From: Hymenobacter convexus | Lineage (GTDB): Bacteria; Bacteroidota; Bacteroidia; Cytophagales; Hymenobacteraceae | Length of the DNA: 64,000 bases | Assembly (NCBI RefSeq): GCF_030580955.1 | Contig: NZ_JAUQON010000007.1 | Location: 248,001 to 312,000, forward strand | Direction of reading: 5' to 3' | Part shown: one piece after another, positions 9,235 through 18,253 of the stretch | Layout: every line of letters starts with the position of its first letter | Numbering within the stretch: position 1 is the stretch's first letter | Notes under the pieces: model-generated | The model's input: only the letters and a program-made list of their open reading frames with translations | What the model was told of the DNA's origin: nothing | The model's database searches: none | Position numbers and translations under genes: made by a program

Positions 9235-10239
9235 TTACTGTGCTTTGGATGGCAACGCCGCTGCATCCTTTTCCTCCAAATCGCGCGGGGCGTAGCCATA
9301 AGGGTTTTTCGGGTCTTTGCCCGCCCGCCACAGCACCCAGATGCCAATGAAAATGAGCGGAATGCTCAGCAGCTGGCCCTGGTTGAAGAGGTGGCCGTCT
9401 TCAAACGCCACCTGGTTTTCCTTCAGGTATTCGCCCAAAAAGCGTTGCGTGAACAGCAGCACCACAAACAGCCCGAACAGCTGCCCGCGCGGCGTGCGCT
9501 CCTTGGTCCGGTTCCACATGGAGTAGAGCAGCGCGAGCAGGAAAATGCAGAACAGCGCCTCGTAAATCTGGGTGGGGTGGCGCGGCACGGCCACGTTGGT
9601 ATCGCGCGTGACGGAACCGTTAACGGGCTGGCTCACAATGCTGGGCTCGCGGTCTTTCTCGGGACTGGCTATCCGCTGCACGGCGTAGGAGCCGGCGGGC
9701 ACGGGCTGGTTGGGCTCAAAATGCTTCCAGTGCTCCACGTCGCGCGGAAACACAAAGGCCCACGGCACGTTGGTGGGCTTGCCCACAATCTCGGAGTTCA
9801 TCAGATTGCCGGTGCGGATGCAGGCGCCGCCCAGCGCCACCACAATCACAATGCGGTCAAGCACCCACAGGTAATCAAACTTGTTGTTGCGGGCAAACAG
9901 CCAGCAGGCCAGCAGGATACCGATGGTAGCGCCGTGGCTGGCCAGGCCGCCCTGCCAGATTTTGAACACGACCATGGGGTCGGCCATCAGCGCCTCAAAA
10001 TCATAAAACAGCATGTGGCCCAGCCGCGCGCCCACAATGGTGCCGATGAGCATGTAAATCGTAATCACATCGACCCACTGCGGCGACACCCGCTCGGAGC
10101 GGTAGATGTGCGTGAGGATGAACGTGCCCACCACGAAGGGCAGCATGAAAAACAGCCCGTACCAGCGCAGGGTCACCCAGCCAATGTGGGCAATGATGGG
10201 GTTGATGTTCCAATAAATGGCGGCGAGGAAGGGCGACAT
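9235..10239 (-). CDS. lgt: Prolipoprotein diacylglyceryl transferase
   Basis: Transfers diacylglycerol from phosphatidylglycerol to the lipobox cysteine of prolipoproteins in the inner membrane. The 334-residue protein has about seven hydrophobic helices and family landmarks: RWYGLFF near residue 25, GARLGHMLFYD, GGLASHGATIG, and an Arg-Asn segment IRTGNLMNSEIVG corresponding to the conserved active-site loop. A ~60-residue polar insert between residues ~165 and 225 (including a periplasmic stretch with SIVSQPVNGSVTRDTN) is longer than in E. coli. I chose the ATG at 10239; CATCTTTG, a near-perfect -7 element, ends 6 bases upstream, implying a leaderless or very short leader mRNA. Confidence 0.95.
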   Translation of the reverse strand: MSPFLAAIYWNINPIIAHIGWVTLRWYGLFFMLPFVVGTFILTHIYRSERVSPQWVDVITIYMLIGTIVGARLGHMLFYDFEALMADPMVVFKIWQGGLASHGATIGILLACWLFARNNKFDYLWVLDRIVIVVALGGACIRTGNLMNSEIVGKPTNVPWAFVFPRDVEHWKHFEPNQPVPAGSYAVQRIASPEKDREPSIVSQPVNGSVTRDTNVAVPRHPTQIYEALFCIFLLALLYSMWNRTKERTPRGQLFGLFVVLLFTQRFLGEYLKENQVAFEDGHLFNQGQLLSIPLIFIGIWVLWRAGKDPKNPYGYAPRDLEEKDAAALPSKAQ

Positions 10240-10356
10240 GCGGGGCAAAGATGAATAAGGGTTCAAAGGTACTCAGCCCCCGGGCTCATCGCCCGGCGAA
10301 CCAAAGAAAGCCCCGCCCCGGCCCTGGGCCGAAACAAAGCATGATGATGAATGAGC

Positions 10357-10653
10357 CTAGCGCGGCGGCATAGGCGGCGCGGCATACACCGGCCCGGCCG
10401 CCCCGGCGGCAGTGCCCCCGGCCGCGCAGTCGCCGCTGAGGCTCAGCACCAACGCGCCCAGCAGGGCCGCGAAGGCCGGCCGCCGCAGCCAGCCGGGCAC
10501 CAGCGGCCTCGCCGCCGATGCCTGGGCGGCGAGGCGGGCCTGCACCCGGCCGTAGAAAAACGGCCGGGGCCGGGCCTGGGGCTGGTGGGGCAGCTGGCGC
10601 AGCAAAGCATCCCAAGCTTCGTCGGCAGCGGGGCGGAAGTCAGGCTTAGTCAT
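10357..10653 (-). CDS. Small single-span membrane protein, possible anti-sigma partner
   Basis: A 98-residue protein whose start overlaps the end of the upstream ECF sigma gene by 8 bases. Residues 1-50 are soluble and rich in Pro, Arg and Gln; one hydrophobic helix follows (FAALLGALVLSLSG) and a Gly/Ala/Pro-rich tail is presumably outside. Position and topology fit a short anti-sigma factor, but the zinc anti-sigma motif (HxxxCxxC) is absent and I recognise no family, so the role is inferred from context only. Confidence 0.55.
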   Translation of the reverse strand: MTKPDFRPAADEAWDALLRQLPHQPQARPRPFFYGRVQARLAAQASAARPLVPGWLRRPAFAALLGALVLSLSGDCAAGGTAAGAAGPVYAAPPMPPR

Positions 10654-11230
10654 GGCGAAAGTTGGGTTGAACACGTTCGCGAAGGGTTTTGCGGGCCCGG
10701 AACAGGAGCGACTCCACGGCGGGCACGGTGGTGTTGAGCACGGCCGCGATTTGCTCGTAGCTCAGCTCCTGCTCGTGGCGCAGGGTGAAGGCCACCTGCT
10801 GCTGGCCGGGCAGGCGGGCAATGTGTTCCAGCAGCAGGCCCAGTTGCTGCTGGCCCTCCAGCAGCGCCAGCGGATGCGCGTGGGTGGGCGCCTCGTGTAG
10901 CACCTCATTGCCGAAGCCCAGCAGGCTGGTGAAATAGGCAAAGCGCTTTTTGGCCCGGGCCCGGCGCAGGTTTTTCAGCGCCCGCGACGTGGCCAGGCGA
11001 TAGAGCCAGGTGCTCAACGATGCCTCGCCCCGAAACCGGCCAATGGTCTGGTGCACCTCCACAAACACTTCTTGCGCCACGTCTTCGGCCTCTTCCGGGG
11101 AGCGCAGCAGCGAAAAAACCACGCGGTAGATGCGGTCCTGGTACTGCTCGACCAGCGTCCGAAAAGCCGCTTCGCTCCCCTGCTGCAGCTGCACCACTAG
11201 TTCGGCCTCGGCCGTCACAGCCGAATCCAT
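10646..11230 (-). CDS. ECF RNA polymerase sigma factor
   Basis: A 194-residue extracytoplasmic-function sigma-70 factor. Region 2 shows FRTLVEQYQDRIYRVVFSLL, the core-binding DVAQEVFVEVHQ and FRGEASLSTWLYRLATSRAL; region 4 shows LPGQQQVAFTLRHEQELSYEQ and a helix-turn-helix LNTTVPAVESLLFRARKTL. I chose ATG 11230 because the 20 residues upstream are not family-like. It is co-transcribed with a small membrane protein that could hold it inactive. The target regulon cannot be read from the window. The 250 bases upstream contain no gene and presumably hold its promoter. Confidence 0.93.
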   Translation of the reverse strand: MDSAVTAEAELVVQLQQGSEAAFRTLVEQYQDRIYRVVFSLLRSPEEAEDVAQEVFVEVHQTIGRFRGEASLSTWLYRLATSRALKNLRRARAKKRFAYFTSLLGFGNEVLHEAPTHAHPLALLEGQQQLGLLLEHIARLPGQQQVAFTLRHEQELSYEQIAAVLNTTVPAVESLLFRARKTLRERVQPNFRHD

Positions 11231-11480
11231 CAAACAGGGGCCAACCGATGGCGGCTCATCGACCAAAAACAACGGGATTGCGCAAGCCACAGAAACGAAA
11301 GCAGAAGGGTCGGTGAAAGGCTACGCCGGAACTCAACGGGCCGGAAGCTACACTGCAATAGGTCCCATTCGGCGGCCAAACTTGCGCGGGTGGCTCATTT
11401 TATTTTTCAGCACCTAAAACATGGTGAAACGAGTACCCCAAAGCCGTGCTTCAAGGTACTCGTTGCAATGCAAGCCGCTG

Positions 11481-13397
11481 CTACAGTCCCGCCAGCTCCT
11501 CGGCAAAGCCGCCGCTGAGAATGGGAAAGCGCAGCCAGGAGCGCGGGTCCACGTTATAATCGTCGAGGTGGAAGCTGGGCGCATACCGCTCACGCTTCCA
11601 CTGGTTGCGGCTCCAGAGGTTGTAGAAGCGGCGCACGTAGGCTTTCAGCTGCTCTTCGTCGAAGCCCGTGCCTTCGCCTTCCAGCATGGCCAGCACCTGT
11701 TTCGGGCTGAGGCGGTCGTAGAAGGCCAGACGCTCGATGCGGTTGAGCAGGGTGTAGGGCATGAGGTCGCGCTCGTCGGTCTGTTTGTCTTCGAGTGGGC
11801 GCAGCTCGGCGGTGGGCTGCAGGGCGTTCACGTGGCGCAGGGCGGGGTAGCCCAACTCGGTTTCGGCCCAACGCAGCCACTTTTTCACAAAGTCCTTGTC
11901 GACGCCCGCAATGGGCGAGATGCTGCCGGCCGTATCGCCGTCCATGGTACAATAGCCCACGCTGGCTTCGGAGCGGTTGGAGGTGGTGATGAGCAGGCAG
12001 TTCTGCACGTTGGCCAGCAGCCAGATGGCGGGGGCCCGCACCCGGGCCTGAATGTTCTGCAGCGCCAAATCATCGGTTTGCCAGGTCAGCGCCCGGCCCA
12101 GCACCTGCTGGATTTTACCCACATAGCCCGTCACTTCCTCATCAATGGTCCAGTTATAAAACCGTGCCCCAATGCTGTCGGCCAGTTCCTTAGCGGAATT
12201 AAATGTATCGTCTGAAGAATTGACCGTGCCCTGGTAGGCACAGGTGAGCAGTTGCTGCACCAGCTGCTGGTTGGTGCTCAAGGTGCTTGCCGGCGCCGGG
12301 CTTTCCACCACCTGCGCGGCTTTACCGCCGGCGCCTTCCTGCGTCACAACCGTTTCATTTGCGGCCGGGAAGCAGCCGCTGCGGCGCTTGAATTCTTCCA
12401 AACCCAACTCCTCCACGCCCAGGCGCACCATCTCGGCCACACCCACGGCGCAGAAGCACGAGTCGGCCCCGCCGCTCAGGCTCAGCACGAAGCCGCGGCT
12501 GCGCGCCTTGCGCAGGTAGTCGAACAGCGCCAGGCTCATGGCCTGGTTCAGCTCTTTGTACTCATCGGGCGCGGGCAGCGGCACAATTTCGGCCGCCGGC
12601 TCCTGCATGGCCGTGAAATCCACGTCCACCCACTCCAAATCCACTTCCTTGAAGCTCAGCAACTGGTTGCGCTTCAGCAGGTGCCCGTTACGGGCCACCA
12701 ATATCTCGCCGTCGAAGATGATGCGCCCGGCCTCGTTGCCCAGCAAGTTGGCGTAGAGATAGGTGCAGTTAAACGTGCGCGAAGCCTTCATCACCAGCTG
12801 GTAGCGCACGTCGGTTTTGCTCATCGCAAAGTGGCTGGCCGAGGGATTCACAATCAAATCGACTTTGCCTTGGAGCCGGCAGGCCGGCCGCACGTTATCG
12901 GCCCGCCACGCATCCTCGCATATCTCGAAGCCGAAGCGCACGCCCTCGTGCTCAAAAATCAGGTCGCCCAGCGGCCAGGTTTCACCGTCGCAACTCACGG
13001 TGGCTTGCTCGCCCGCCAGCCAGGGCACGAAGAAGCGCGTCTCATAATGCACCCCGTCATTAGCTAGAAACTGCTTAGCCGCGAAACCCAGAATCTGGCC
13101 GTCGCGCAGCACCGCCGCCGTGTTATAGGTGCGGTGGTTGAGGCGCACCGGCAGGCCCACCACCACGCAGATACCGTCCGTCCAGGGCCGCACGGCTTGC
13201 AGGTGGGCCAGGGCAGACTCGGGCATCCAGTCGCTCAGAAACAGGTCCTCGCAGGCGTAGCCGGTCAGGCACAACTCGGGCAGGCACAGCAGCTGCACGC
13301 CCGCCGCCTTGGCCTGCTCAATGGCCGTTTTGATGTTGCGAAGGTTGTTTTCCCAATCAATGGGAATCTGGTTGAGAGCAGCTCCGGCGATGCGCAT
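11481..13397 (-). CDS. nadE: Glutamine-dependent NAD(+) synthetase
   Basis: Makes NAD from deamido-NAD, ATP and glutamine in the last step of NAD synthesis. The 638-residue two-domain form is seen: an N-terminal nitrilase-type glutaminase with the Glu-Lys-Cys triad in LPELCLTGYACEDLF, FAAKQFLANDGVHYE and FGFEICEDAW, then the synthetase domain with the ATP loop SLSGGADSCFCAV near residue 305 and TTSNRSEASVGYCTMDGDT near residue 475. Length matches the roughly 600-690-residue glutamine-dependent class rather than the 275-residue ammonia-dependent class. It stands alone, with 105 bases to the peptidase gene upstream. Confidence 0.96.
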   Translation of the reverse strand: MRIAGAALNQIPIDWENNLRNIKTAIEQAKAAGVQLLCLPELCLTGYACEDLFLSDWMPESALAHLQAVRPWTDGICVVVGLPVRLNHRTYNTAAVLRDGQILGFAAKQFLANDGVHYETRFFVPWLAGEQATVSCDGETWPLGDLIFEHEGVRFGFEICEDAWRADNVRPACRLQGKVDLIVNPSASHFAMSKTDVRYQLVMKASRTFNCTYLYANLLGNEAGRIIFDGEILVARNGHLLKRNQLLSFKEVDLEWVDVDFTAMQEPAAEIVPLPAPDEYKELNQAMSLALFDYLRKARSRGFVLSLSGGADSCFCAVGVAEMVRLGVEELGLEEFKRRSGCFPAANETVVTQEGAGGKAAQVVESPAPASTLSTNQQLVQQLLTCAYQGTVNSSDDTFNSAKELADSIGARFYNWTIDEEVTGYVGKIQQVLGRALTWQTDDLALQNIQARVRAPAIWLLANVQNCLLITTSNRSEASVGYCTMDGDTAGSISPIAGVDKDFVKKWLRWAETELGYPALRHVNALQPTAELRPLEDKQTDERDLMPYTLLNRIERLAFYDRLSPKQVLAMLEGEGTGFDEEQLKAYVRRFYNLWSRNQWKRERYAPSFHLDDYNVDPRSWLRFPILSGGFAEELAGL

Positions 13398-13502
13398 GAG
13401 GAATGGGCGAGAAAGAGAACAAAGGAGGAACGGGGTTGATGGAATAACCCCAAAGGGCCGGCGCCGGTTGTCAGCCGCGCCCGCCCAACGGCCAATTTTT
13501 GC

Positions 13503-14744
13503 CTAGCGGCTTAGCTCGGCCAGCAGCCAGGCACGGGTGGCCGGGCCGCTGGTTTGCGCCACAATTTCCAGCAAAGTATCGGTATTGCTCACATGCCCGG
13601 CGGCCACGGTGGCCAGCAGCCGTACAAACGGCGCGGTGCCAAGGCGCTCGTGCAGTGCGGCCAGCACCCTGGTGCCCTTGTTATACACCACGCGCCGGTA
13701 CACGGGCCGGGGATATTTCTGGTAATCGAAGCCCCGAATCGGCGGGGCGTCGCCCACGGTCGCGACGCGCTTGGCCAGTTCTGCCCGGTAGCCGGCCTCG
13801 TCGCCGTCTTCGCGCAGAAACAACAGGCTTGAGTAGGTAGCGAAGGCCTCGTTCAACCAGTCGTTGTAGTTGTGCACCGAGCCGTAGCCCCACCATTTGT
13901 GGCTGATTTCGTGCGCCAGAATCAGCAGCGCCTCCCGGTCGGTGGCCACATCAAAATCGGTGTAGGTAATCACCGTGGCATTTTCGAGCAGCCCGAACGC
14001 ATCGGCATTGGTGCCGGGCAGCAAAATGGTGAACTGCGTAATCGGGTCCTGCTGCCCGATGCTCCGGTTGTAGTAGGCGATAATGCGTTCGGCCTTGCGC
14101 AGCAGCACAGTATCGGTGCGCGCCAGCGCCGGCCCCGCCTTCACCACCCGAATGCCCGGGGTTCCAGCCGAAGCTAGTTGCTGAAACTGCCGGGCCACCA
14201 GCGCCGTGATTTCGATGGCCCCGGCGCGGCCCCGGAAAAGCCAGCGCCCCGCCCGCTGCTCCACGGCCGACGACGTGCTTTCTACCTGGTAGCCGTCCGG
14301 CGCCTGCACTTCCAGCACGTAGTTCACGGCCTCGTACTCGCGGTAGGGCCGGAAGGGCAGCCAGCCCGAATGCCCACTGAAAACCATCACCTGCTCATTA
14401 AACAAGCGCCCTTCCAGCGTGCCCGAATACGTCACGCTCACCATGCGTGCCCGGCCGTTGAAGCGCGCCACCACCTGTTGCAGCGTATCGCCGAAATACG
14501 GATAGTACACCCGCGTTGCGCGCGGCGGCTTGCTCCCGGAGCTGAGCAGGTTCTCAATCCGCAGCTGCCGGCCCAGGTTCAGGTCCAGGGTAGTGGCCGT
14601 GTCGTCGGCGGCCAGGGCCATGGTGTAGCGACAAACGAAGGAGTGCGTGGCCGGAATCACGCGCATTTGCACACTGACGGTGGGCGCAGCGCCCGCCGAT
14701 ACGGCCAGTCCCAGCAGGCCCGCCAGCAACAACAGATACTTCAT
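13503..14744 (-). CDS. M1-like secreted zinc aminopeptidase
   Basis: A 413-residue exported protein with a signal peptide (LLLLAGLLGLAVSAGAA). The catalytic part has an M1/gluzincin layout: FGLLENATVI resembling the GxMEN exopeptidase motif, the zinc motif HEISHKWW, the third ligand in WLNEAFATYSS, and VYNKGTRVLAALHERLG, which matches the downstream YxKG segment of M1 enzymes. The spacing from the second His to the Glu is 16 residues, two fewer than the 18 typical of M1. The large C-terminal ERAP-like domain is absent, so it is a compact member. Substrate unknown; periplasmic or secreted peptide trimming is likely. Confidence 0.8.
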   Translation of the reverse strand: MKYLLLLAGLLGLAVSAGAAPTVSVQMRVIPATHSFVCRYTMALAADDTATTLDLNLGRQLRIENLLSSGSKPPRATRVYYPYFGDTLQQVVARFNGRARMVSVTYSGTLEGRLFNEQVMVFSGHSGWLPFRPYREYEAVNYVLEVQAPDGYQVESTSSAVEQRAGRWLFRGRAGAIEITALVARQFQQLASAGTPGIRVVKAGPALARTDTVLLRKAERIIAYYNRSIGQQDPITQFTILLPGTNADAFGLLENATVITYTDFDVATDREALLILAHEISHKWWGYGSVHNYNDWLNEAFATYSSLLFLREDGDEAGYRAELAKRVATVGDAPPIRGFDYQKYPRPVYRRVVYNKGTRVLAALHERLGTAPFVRLLATVAAGHVSNTDTLLEIVAQTSGPATRAWLLAELSR

Positions 14745-14810
14745 GTAGCAGCGCGCCCGCGGGTGAGGCAAAAGCGGGAAGATTGGTGGAAAGGAAAAAG
14801 AATGCCGCCG

Positions 14811-15536
14811 CTAGGCCACGCCCAGCTCCGTCAGCGCCCGCTCGGCGGCCAGCTGCTCTGCTTGCTTTTTGCTCAGGCCCATGCCAGTAGCCACGATTTC
14901 CTCGTCCAGCAGCACGTTGGCCGTGAACTCCATCATGCCGCCGGGCCGCGCCTCGCCGGTGATGTCGTAGCGCAGGGTTTTGCCCTCGCGCTGCGCCCAT
15001 TCTACCAGCTTGCTCTTGAAATTGGCCGTGGTCGTCGTGAGCGTATGCACGTCCACAAAACCCTTCACCAAGCGCGTGAGGATGAATTTTCGGGCCGACT
15101 GGTAGCCTAAATCCAAATAAACCGCCCCCACCAGCGCCTCCAGCGCGTTGCCATTCACCGAGCGCGAGCGGGCGGCGCGGCCCTGCGCCGTATCCAGTTG
15201 CACCAATTTATCGAGGCCCAGTTTCAGGGCGATGCCATTCAGGCTTTCGCGGTTCACAATGCGTGAGCGCACCTCCGTCAGGAAGCCTTCCTGCTCGTAG
15301 GGGTACTTCTTGAACAGGTACTCGGCCACCACCGTGCCCAGCACAGCATCGCCGAGAAACTCCAGTCGCTCATTCGTCTGGTGGCGGCCGATGGTGGGCT
15401 GCTGCCGCACCGCCGAGGAGTGCGTGAACGCCAGCCGGTAAAGCTTGGCGTTTTTGGGCCGCTGGCCCGTCACGGTCGCCACGGCCTGACGAAACGACTT
15501 ATCAGAAGCAAAAAGACGGGAAACGAAACCGAGCAA
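14811..15536 (-). CDS. rnc: Ribonuclease III
   Basis: Double-strand-specific endoribonuclease for rRNA and mRNA processing. The 241-residue protein has the RNase III signature NERLEFLGDAVLGTVVAEYL and a second metal-site segment NALEALVGAVYLDLG, followed by a dsRNA-binding domain (SKLVEWAQREGKTLRY ... LSKKQAEQLAAERALTELG). The order acpP-fabF-rnc is classical for Bacteroidota and other bacteria. Here, however, a 118-base inverted repeat flanked by A and T runs separates fabF from rnc, so read-through may be reduced. Confidence 0.96.
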   Translation of the reverse strand: MLGFVSRLFASDKSFRQAVATVTGQRPKNAKLYRLAFTHSSAVRQQPTIGRHQTNERLEFLGDAVLGTVVAEYLFKKYPYEQEGFLTEVRSRIVNRESLNGIALKLGLDKLVQLDTAQGRAARSRSVNGNALEALVGAVYLDLGYQSARKFILTRLVKGFVDVHTLTTTTANFKSKLVEWAQREGKTLRYDITGEARPGGMMEFTANVLLDEEIVATGMGLSKKQAEQLAAERALTELGVA

Positions 15537-15585
15537 GGGAAGAGAAATTTAGATTCTGGTAGAATAATTTGGCCTAAAAAACGCC

Positions 15586-15703
15586 AAAAAAGAACGTCAT
15601 GCTGAGCGCAGCCGAAGCATCTCTACCGCAATACTAACTCAATCGAAAGGATTAGTTGCGCGGTAGAGATGCTTCGGCTGCGCTCAGCATGACGTTCTTT
15701 TTT
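15586..15703. repeat. Inverted-repeat element copy 1 (GCATCTCTAC arm type)
   Basis: Arms 15586-15629 and about 15660-15703 pair as AAAAAAGAACGTCATGC... with GCATGACGTTCTTTTTT. The loop contains TAACTC...GATTAGTT. It lies inside the acpP-fabF-rnc unit, and its A6/T6 flanks could let it act as a terminator in either direction. Confidence 0.95.
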
Positions 15704-15723
15704 GAACTGCTGAAACAACGCGC

Positions 15724-16974
15724 CTACAGCTTGCGGAAAATCACCGACGTGTTGTGGCCGCCAAAGCCAAACGTGTTGCTCATGGCCACGCGCACGTCGC
15801 GCTCCTGCGCCGTGTTCGGCGTGAAATTCAGCGCCTGGTTGATTTCCGGGTCGGGCGTGTTCAGGTTGATGGTGGGCGGCACCAGTCCGTGCTGCATCGC
15901 CATAATGCAGGCCACCGCCTCAATACCGCCGGCCCCGCCCAGCAGGTGGCCGGTCATGCTTTTGGTCGAGGAGATGTTCAGCTTCTCGGCGTGTGCGCCG
16001 AATACCTTTTCGATGGCCTTGATTTCGGCGCCGTCGCCCAGCGGCGTGCTCGTGCCGTGGGTGTTGATGTAATCAACTTCCTCGGGCTGAATACCAGCGT
16101 CGCGCAGGGCGTTTTTCATCACCAGCACCACGCCTTCGCCGCTCGGGTCGGGCGCGGTGATGTGGTAAGCATCCGACGACATGCCGCCGCCAATCAGCTC
16201 GCAGTAGATTTTGGCGCCGCGCGCCTGGGCGTGCTCGTACTCTTCGAGCACCAGCGCGCCGGCGCCCTCGCCCAGCACGAAACCGTCGCGGTCCTTATCA
16301 TAAGGCCGCGAGGCCGAGGCCGGGTCGTCGTTGCGCTCGCTCATGGCCTTGAGGGCGTTGAAGCCGCCCACGCCCGATTCGGTGATGGCCGCTTCGGAAC
16401 CACCCGTCACCACGGCGTCGGCCAGGCCGAGGCGGATGTTGTTGAAGGCCGCGATGATGGCGTCGTTCGACGAGGCGCAGGCTGAGGTCGTCACGAAATT
16501 CGGGCCGCGGAAGCCGTTCTTGATGCTGATGTTGCCTGACGAGGAGTCAGCAATCATGCGCGGAATAAAGAACGGCGAGTAGCGGGGCGTGCCGTCGCCG
16601 CGCTCAAACTGGAAGCATTCTTCCTGCAGCGATTTCAGGCCGCCGATGCCGGAGCCCCAGATTACGCCCACCCGGTCCTTGTCCACGCCGCTCTCGAGCA
16701 GGCCCGAATCGGCAATGGCTTCGTCGGAGGCAATCACCGCGAACTGCGTGAACAGGTCCATTTTGCGGTGCTCCTTGCGGTCGAAGTAGGTATCGGGATT
16801 GTAATCCTTCACTTCGCAGGCAAAGCGGGTTTTGAACTTGGCCGGGTCGAAGCGCGTGATGGTGGCGGCACCGCTGGTGCCCGTGCGTAGGCCTTCCCAG
16901 TAGGCTGGGGCGGTGTTGCCCAGGGGCGTGATGGCCCCGAGGCCGGTAACGACAACCCGTCGGATGGACGTCAT
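15724..16974 (-). CDS. fabF: 3-oxoacyl-[acyl-carrier-protein] synthase II
   Basis: Condensing enzyme of fatty-acid elongation, joining malonyl-ACP to acyl-ACP. The 416-residue protein shows the Cys-His-His triad: active Cys in FVTTSACASSNDAI, His in YINTHGTSTPLGDGAE, and His in STKSMTGHLLGGAGG. The N-terminus RRVVVTGLGAITPLGN is typical. Start chosen at ATG 16974, three codons inside a longer open frame. acpP lies 165 bases upstream on the same strand, giving it its carrier protein. Confidence 0.97.
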   Translation of the reverse strand: MTSIRRVVVTGLGAITPLGNTAPAYWEGLRTGTSGAATITRFDPAKFKTRFACEVKDYNPDTYFDRKEHRKMDLFTQFAVIASDEAIADSGLLESGVDKDRVGVIWGSGIGGLKSLQEECFQFERGDGTPRYSPFFIPRMIADSSSGNISIKNGFRGPNFVTTSACASSNDAIIAAFNNIRLGLADAVVTGGSEAAITESGVGGFNALKAMSERNDDPASASRPYDKDRDGFVLGEGAGALVLEEYEHAQARGAKIYCELIGGGMSSDAYHITAPDPSGEGVVLVMKNALRDAGIQPEEVDYINTHGTSTPLGDGAEIKAIEKVFGAHAEKLNISSTKSMTGHLLGGAGGIEAVACIMAMQHGLVPPTINLNTPDPEINQALNFTPNTAQERDVRVAMSNTFGFGGHNTSVIFRKL

Positions 16975-17139
16975 ACAGAGCAAGCGCCACTGGCGCGAAT
17001 GATGAAGCGGGATAAAACAGCAAAACCGGCCGGCGGCGGGCCGGCCGGTATGCGCAGTATGGGGGTCATACCGCGCGAAACAGGAAATCAGCGTAAAGGC
17101 TACAACTCAAATTTCGCGCTTCGCGGGGATGAAAAAGGA

Positions 17140-17376
17140 CTACTTAGCGTGCTCTTCGAGGTAGCTGATGGCTTGGCCCACGGTGCCGATGTTCTCGGCC
17201 TGGTCGTCGGGGATGCTCACGTTGAACTCCTTTTCGAACTCCATAATGAGCTCAACGGTATCCAGCGAGTCAGCACCCAAGTCGTTGGTGAAGCTTGCTT
17301 CCGGGGTCACCTCCGAGGCTTCAACGCCCAGTTTATCAATAATAATGGCCTTTACTTTTTCTGCGATTTCAGACAT
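17140..17376 (-). CDS. acpP: Acyl carrier protein
   Basis: A 78-residue acidic ACP. The phosphopantetheine-bearing serine is in NDLGADSLDTVELIM near residue 38, flanked by the usual ACP helices (MSEIAEKVKAIIIDKLG; FNVSIPDDQAENIGTV). I chose ATG 17376; the 18-residue upstream extension is not ACP-like. It carries acyl chains for FabF, encoded just downstream. It diverges from the IPExxxVDY family gene across a 175-base promoter region. Confidence 0.97.
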   Translation of the reverse strand: MSEIAEKVKAIIIDKLGVEASEVTPEASFTNDLGADSLDTVELIMEFEKEFNVSIPDDQAENIGTVGQAISYLEEHAK

Positions 17377-17506
17377 CTCCGTGGGGGGTTTAAGGAAAAC
17401 TATGGCACAAAGTAACGAGAGAATTTTCATCTAACCCACCGACGCGCTTTTCATTTCGGGGTACAACATTATGGCCGCGCGGCTGGCAAGCGGCCCCGGC
17501 AGGCCG

Positions 17507-17514
17507 TAGCTTTG
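17507..17514 (+). promoter_or_regulatory. Promoter -7 element TAGCTTTG
   Basis: A perfect TAnnTTTG element, 37 bases before the IPExxxVDY family gene, predicts a start of transcription near 17520. Confidence 0.65.
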
Positions 17515-17551
17515 CCCTGCCCGCCCCGCGGGTGCCCTTTTTGCGGCCCCT

Positions 17552-17980
17552 ATGAAGACCTTCACCCTCGACGTTGATTACGAGTGCGACTTTGCCCTTT
17601 TCGGGCTGGTGAGCAGCACCCGCGACTATACCCTGGCTTGGAACCTGAACCGGGCCCTGCGCCTGCGCCTCGTGAAACAGCCCGAGCTGCTGCTGAACCT
17701 GCTCAGCCGCGGCCGGCTGGTGTTCACGCATTACCTGCACGCCACCGAGGCCCTCACGTTCCGGCTGCTGCGCAATCGTTCGGTGGCTCCCTCCACCCTA
17801 AAAAAGCCCTTCCTGGCCCCCGACATCAAGGAATACGACTACCTGCTGGCCGTGAGCAACGGCACCGGCGCCCTGGCCGACGAGGCCCTGCTGGAACAGC
17901 TCGCCGCCCTCGATGCCGTGCAGTACGTCTGCCAGTTCGACCCCAATACCCTCAAGTACAAAGAGAACCTGATTCTTTGA
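17552..17980 (+). CDS. IPExxxVDY family protein
   Basis: A 142-residue cytoplasmic protein of the Bacteroidota family named for an IPExxxVDY motif; here the motif reads APDIKEYDYLL around residues 89-99. It lies between acpP (divergent) and pyk (downstream), the position this family normally keeps, which supports the call. No catalytic motif is visible. The conserved link to fatty-acid and glycolysis genes suggests a house-keeping role, but function is unknown. Confidence 0.8.
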   Translation: MKTFTLDVDYECDFALFGLVSSTRDYTLAWNLNRALRLRLVKQPELLLNLLSRGRLVFTHYLHATEALTFRLLRNRSVAPSTLKKPFLAPDIKEYDYLLAVSNGTGALADEALLEQLAALDAVQYVCQFDPNTLKYKENLIL

Positions 17981-18172
17981 GTTCCTGGGTGGCTTGCAGC
18001 CCATAAATTTCACCTTATGATTAGGGCGCTGCAATGGCCACTGGCCACTTTGAGCAATCGTTTTCACAACGATTGGGCTTCATCAATAGGCATTTCAATT
18101 TAATTGAACGACTTTTGCGCTGGTAGGGCCTTCGTTTTGCCCCCATTGTGCACGCTTCTGCTTAATCTCAAT

Positions 18173-18228
18173 CAATTTTGCCTTCGGCGAAATGTCCCCT
18201 CCTCAATTTAAGGAGGGGAGTTTTTTTG
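18173..18228 (+). promoter_or_regulatory. pyk leader: near-consensus -7 element followed by terminator-like hairpin
   Basis: CAATTTTG at 18173-18180 matches TAnnTTTG at 7 of 8 positions. It is followed by TCCCCTCCT (18195-18203) pairing with AGGAGGGGA (18211-18219) and then a run of seven T from 18221, 26 bases before pyk. The hairpin could be a pyk attenuator or simply the terminator of the IPExxxVDY gene. Confidence 0.5.
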
Positions 18229-18253
18229 TTCTGCTATTTCCGACGACTCCCGC

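Noticed and set aside
8946..11480. Mobile element or integration site near the AT-rich gap
   Set aside because: No transposase, integrase, tRNA or flanking direct repeats; neighbours are ordinary core genes.
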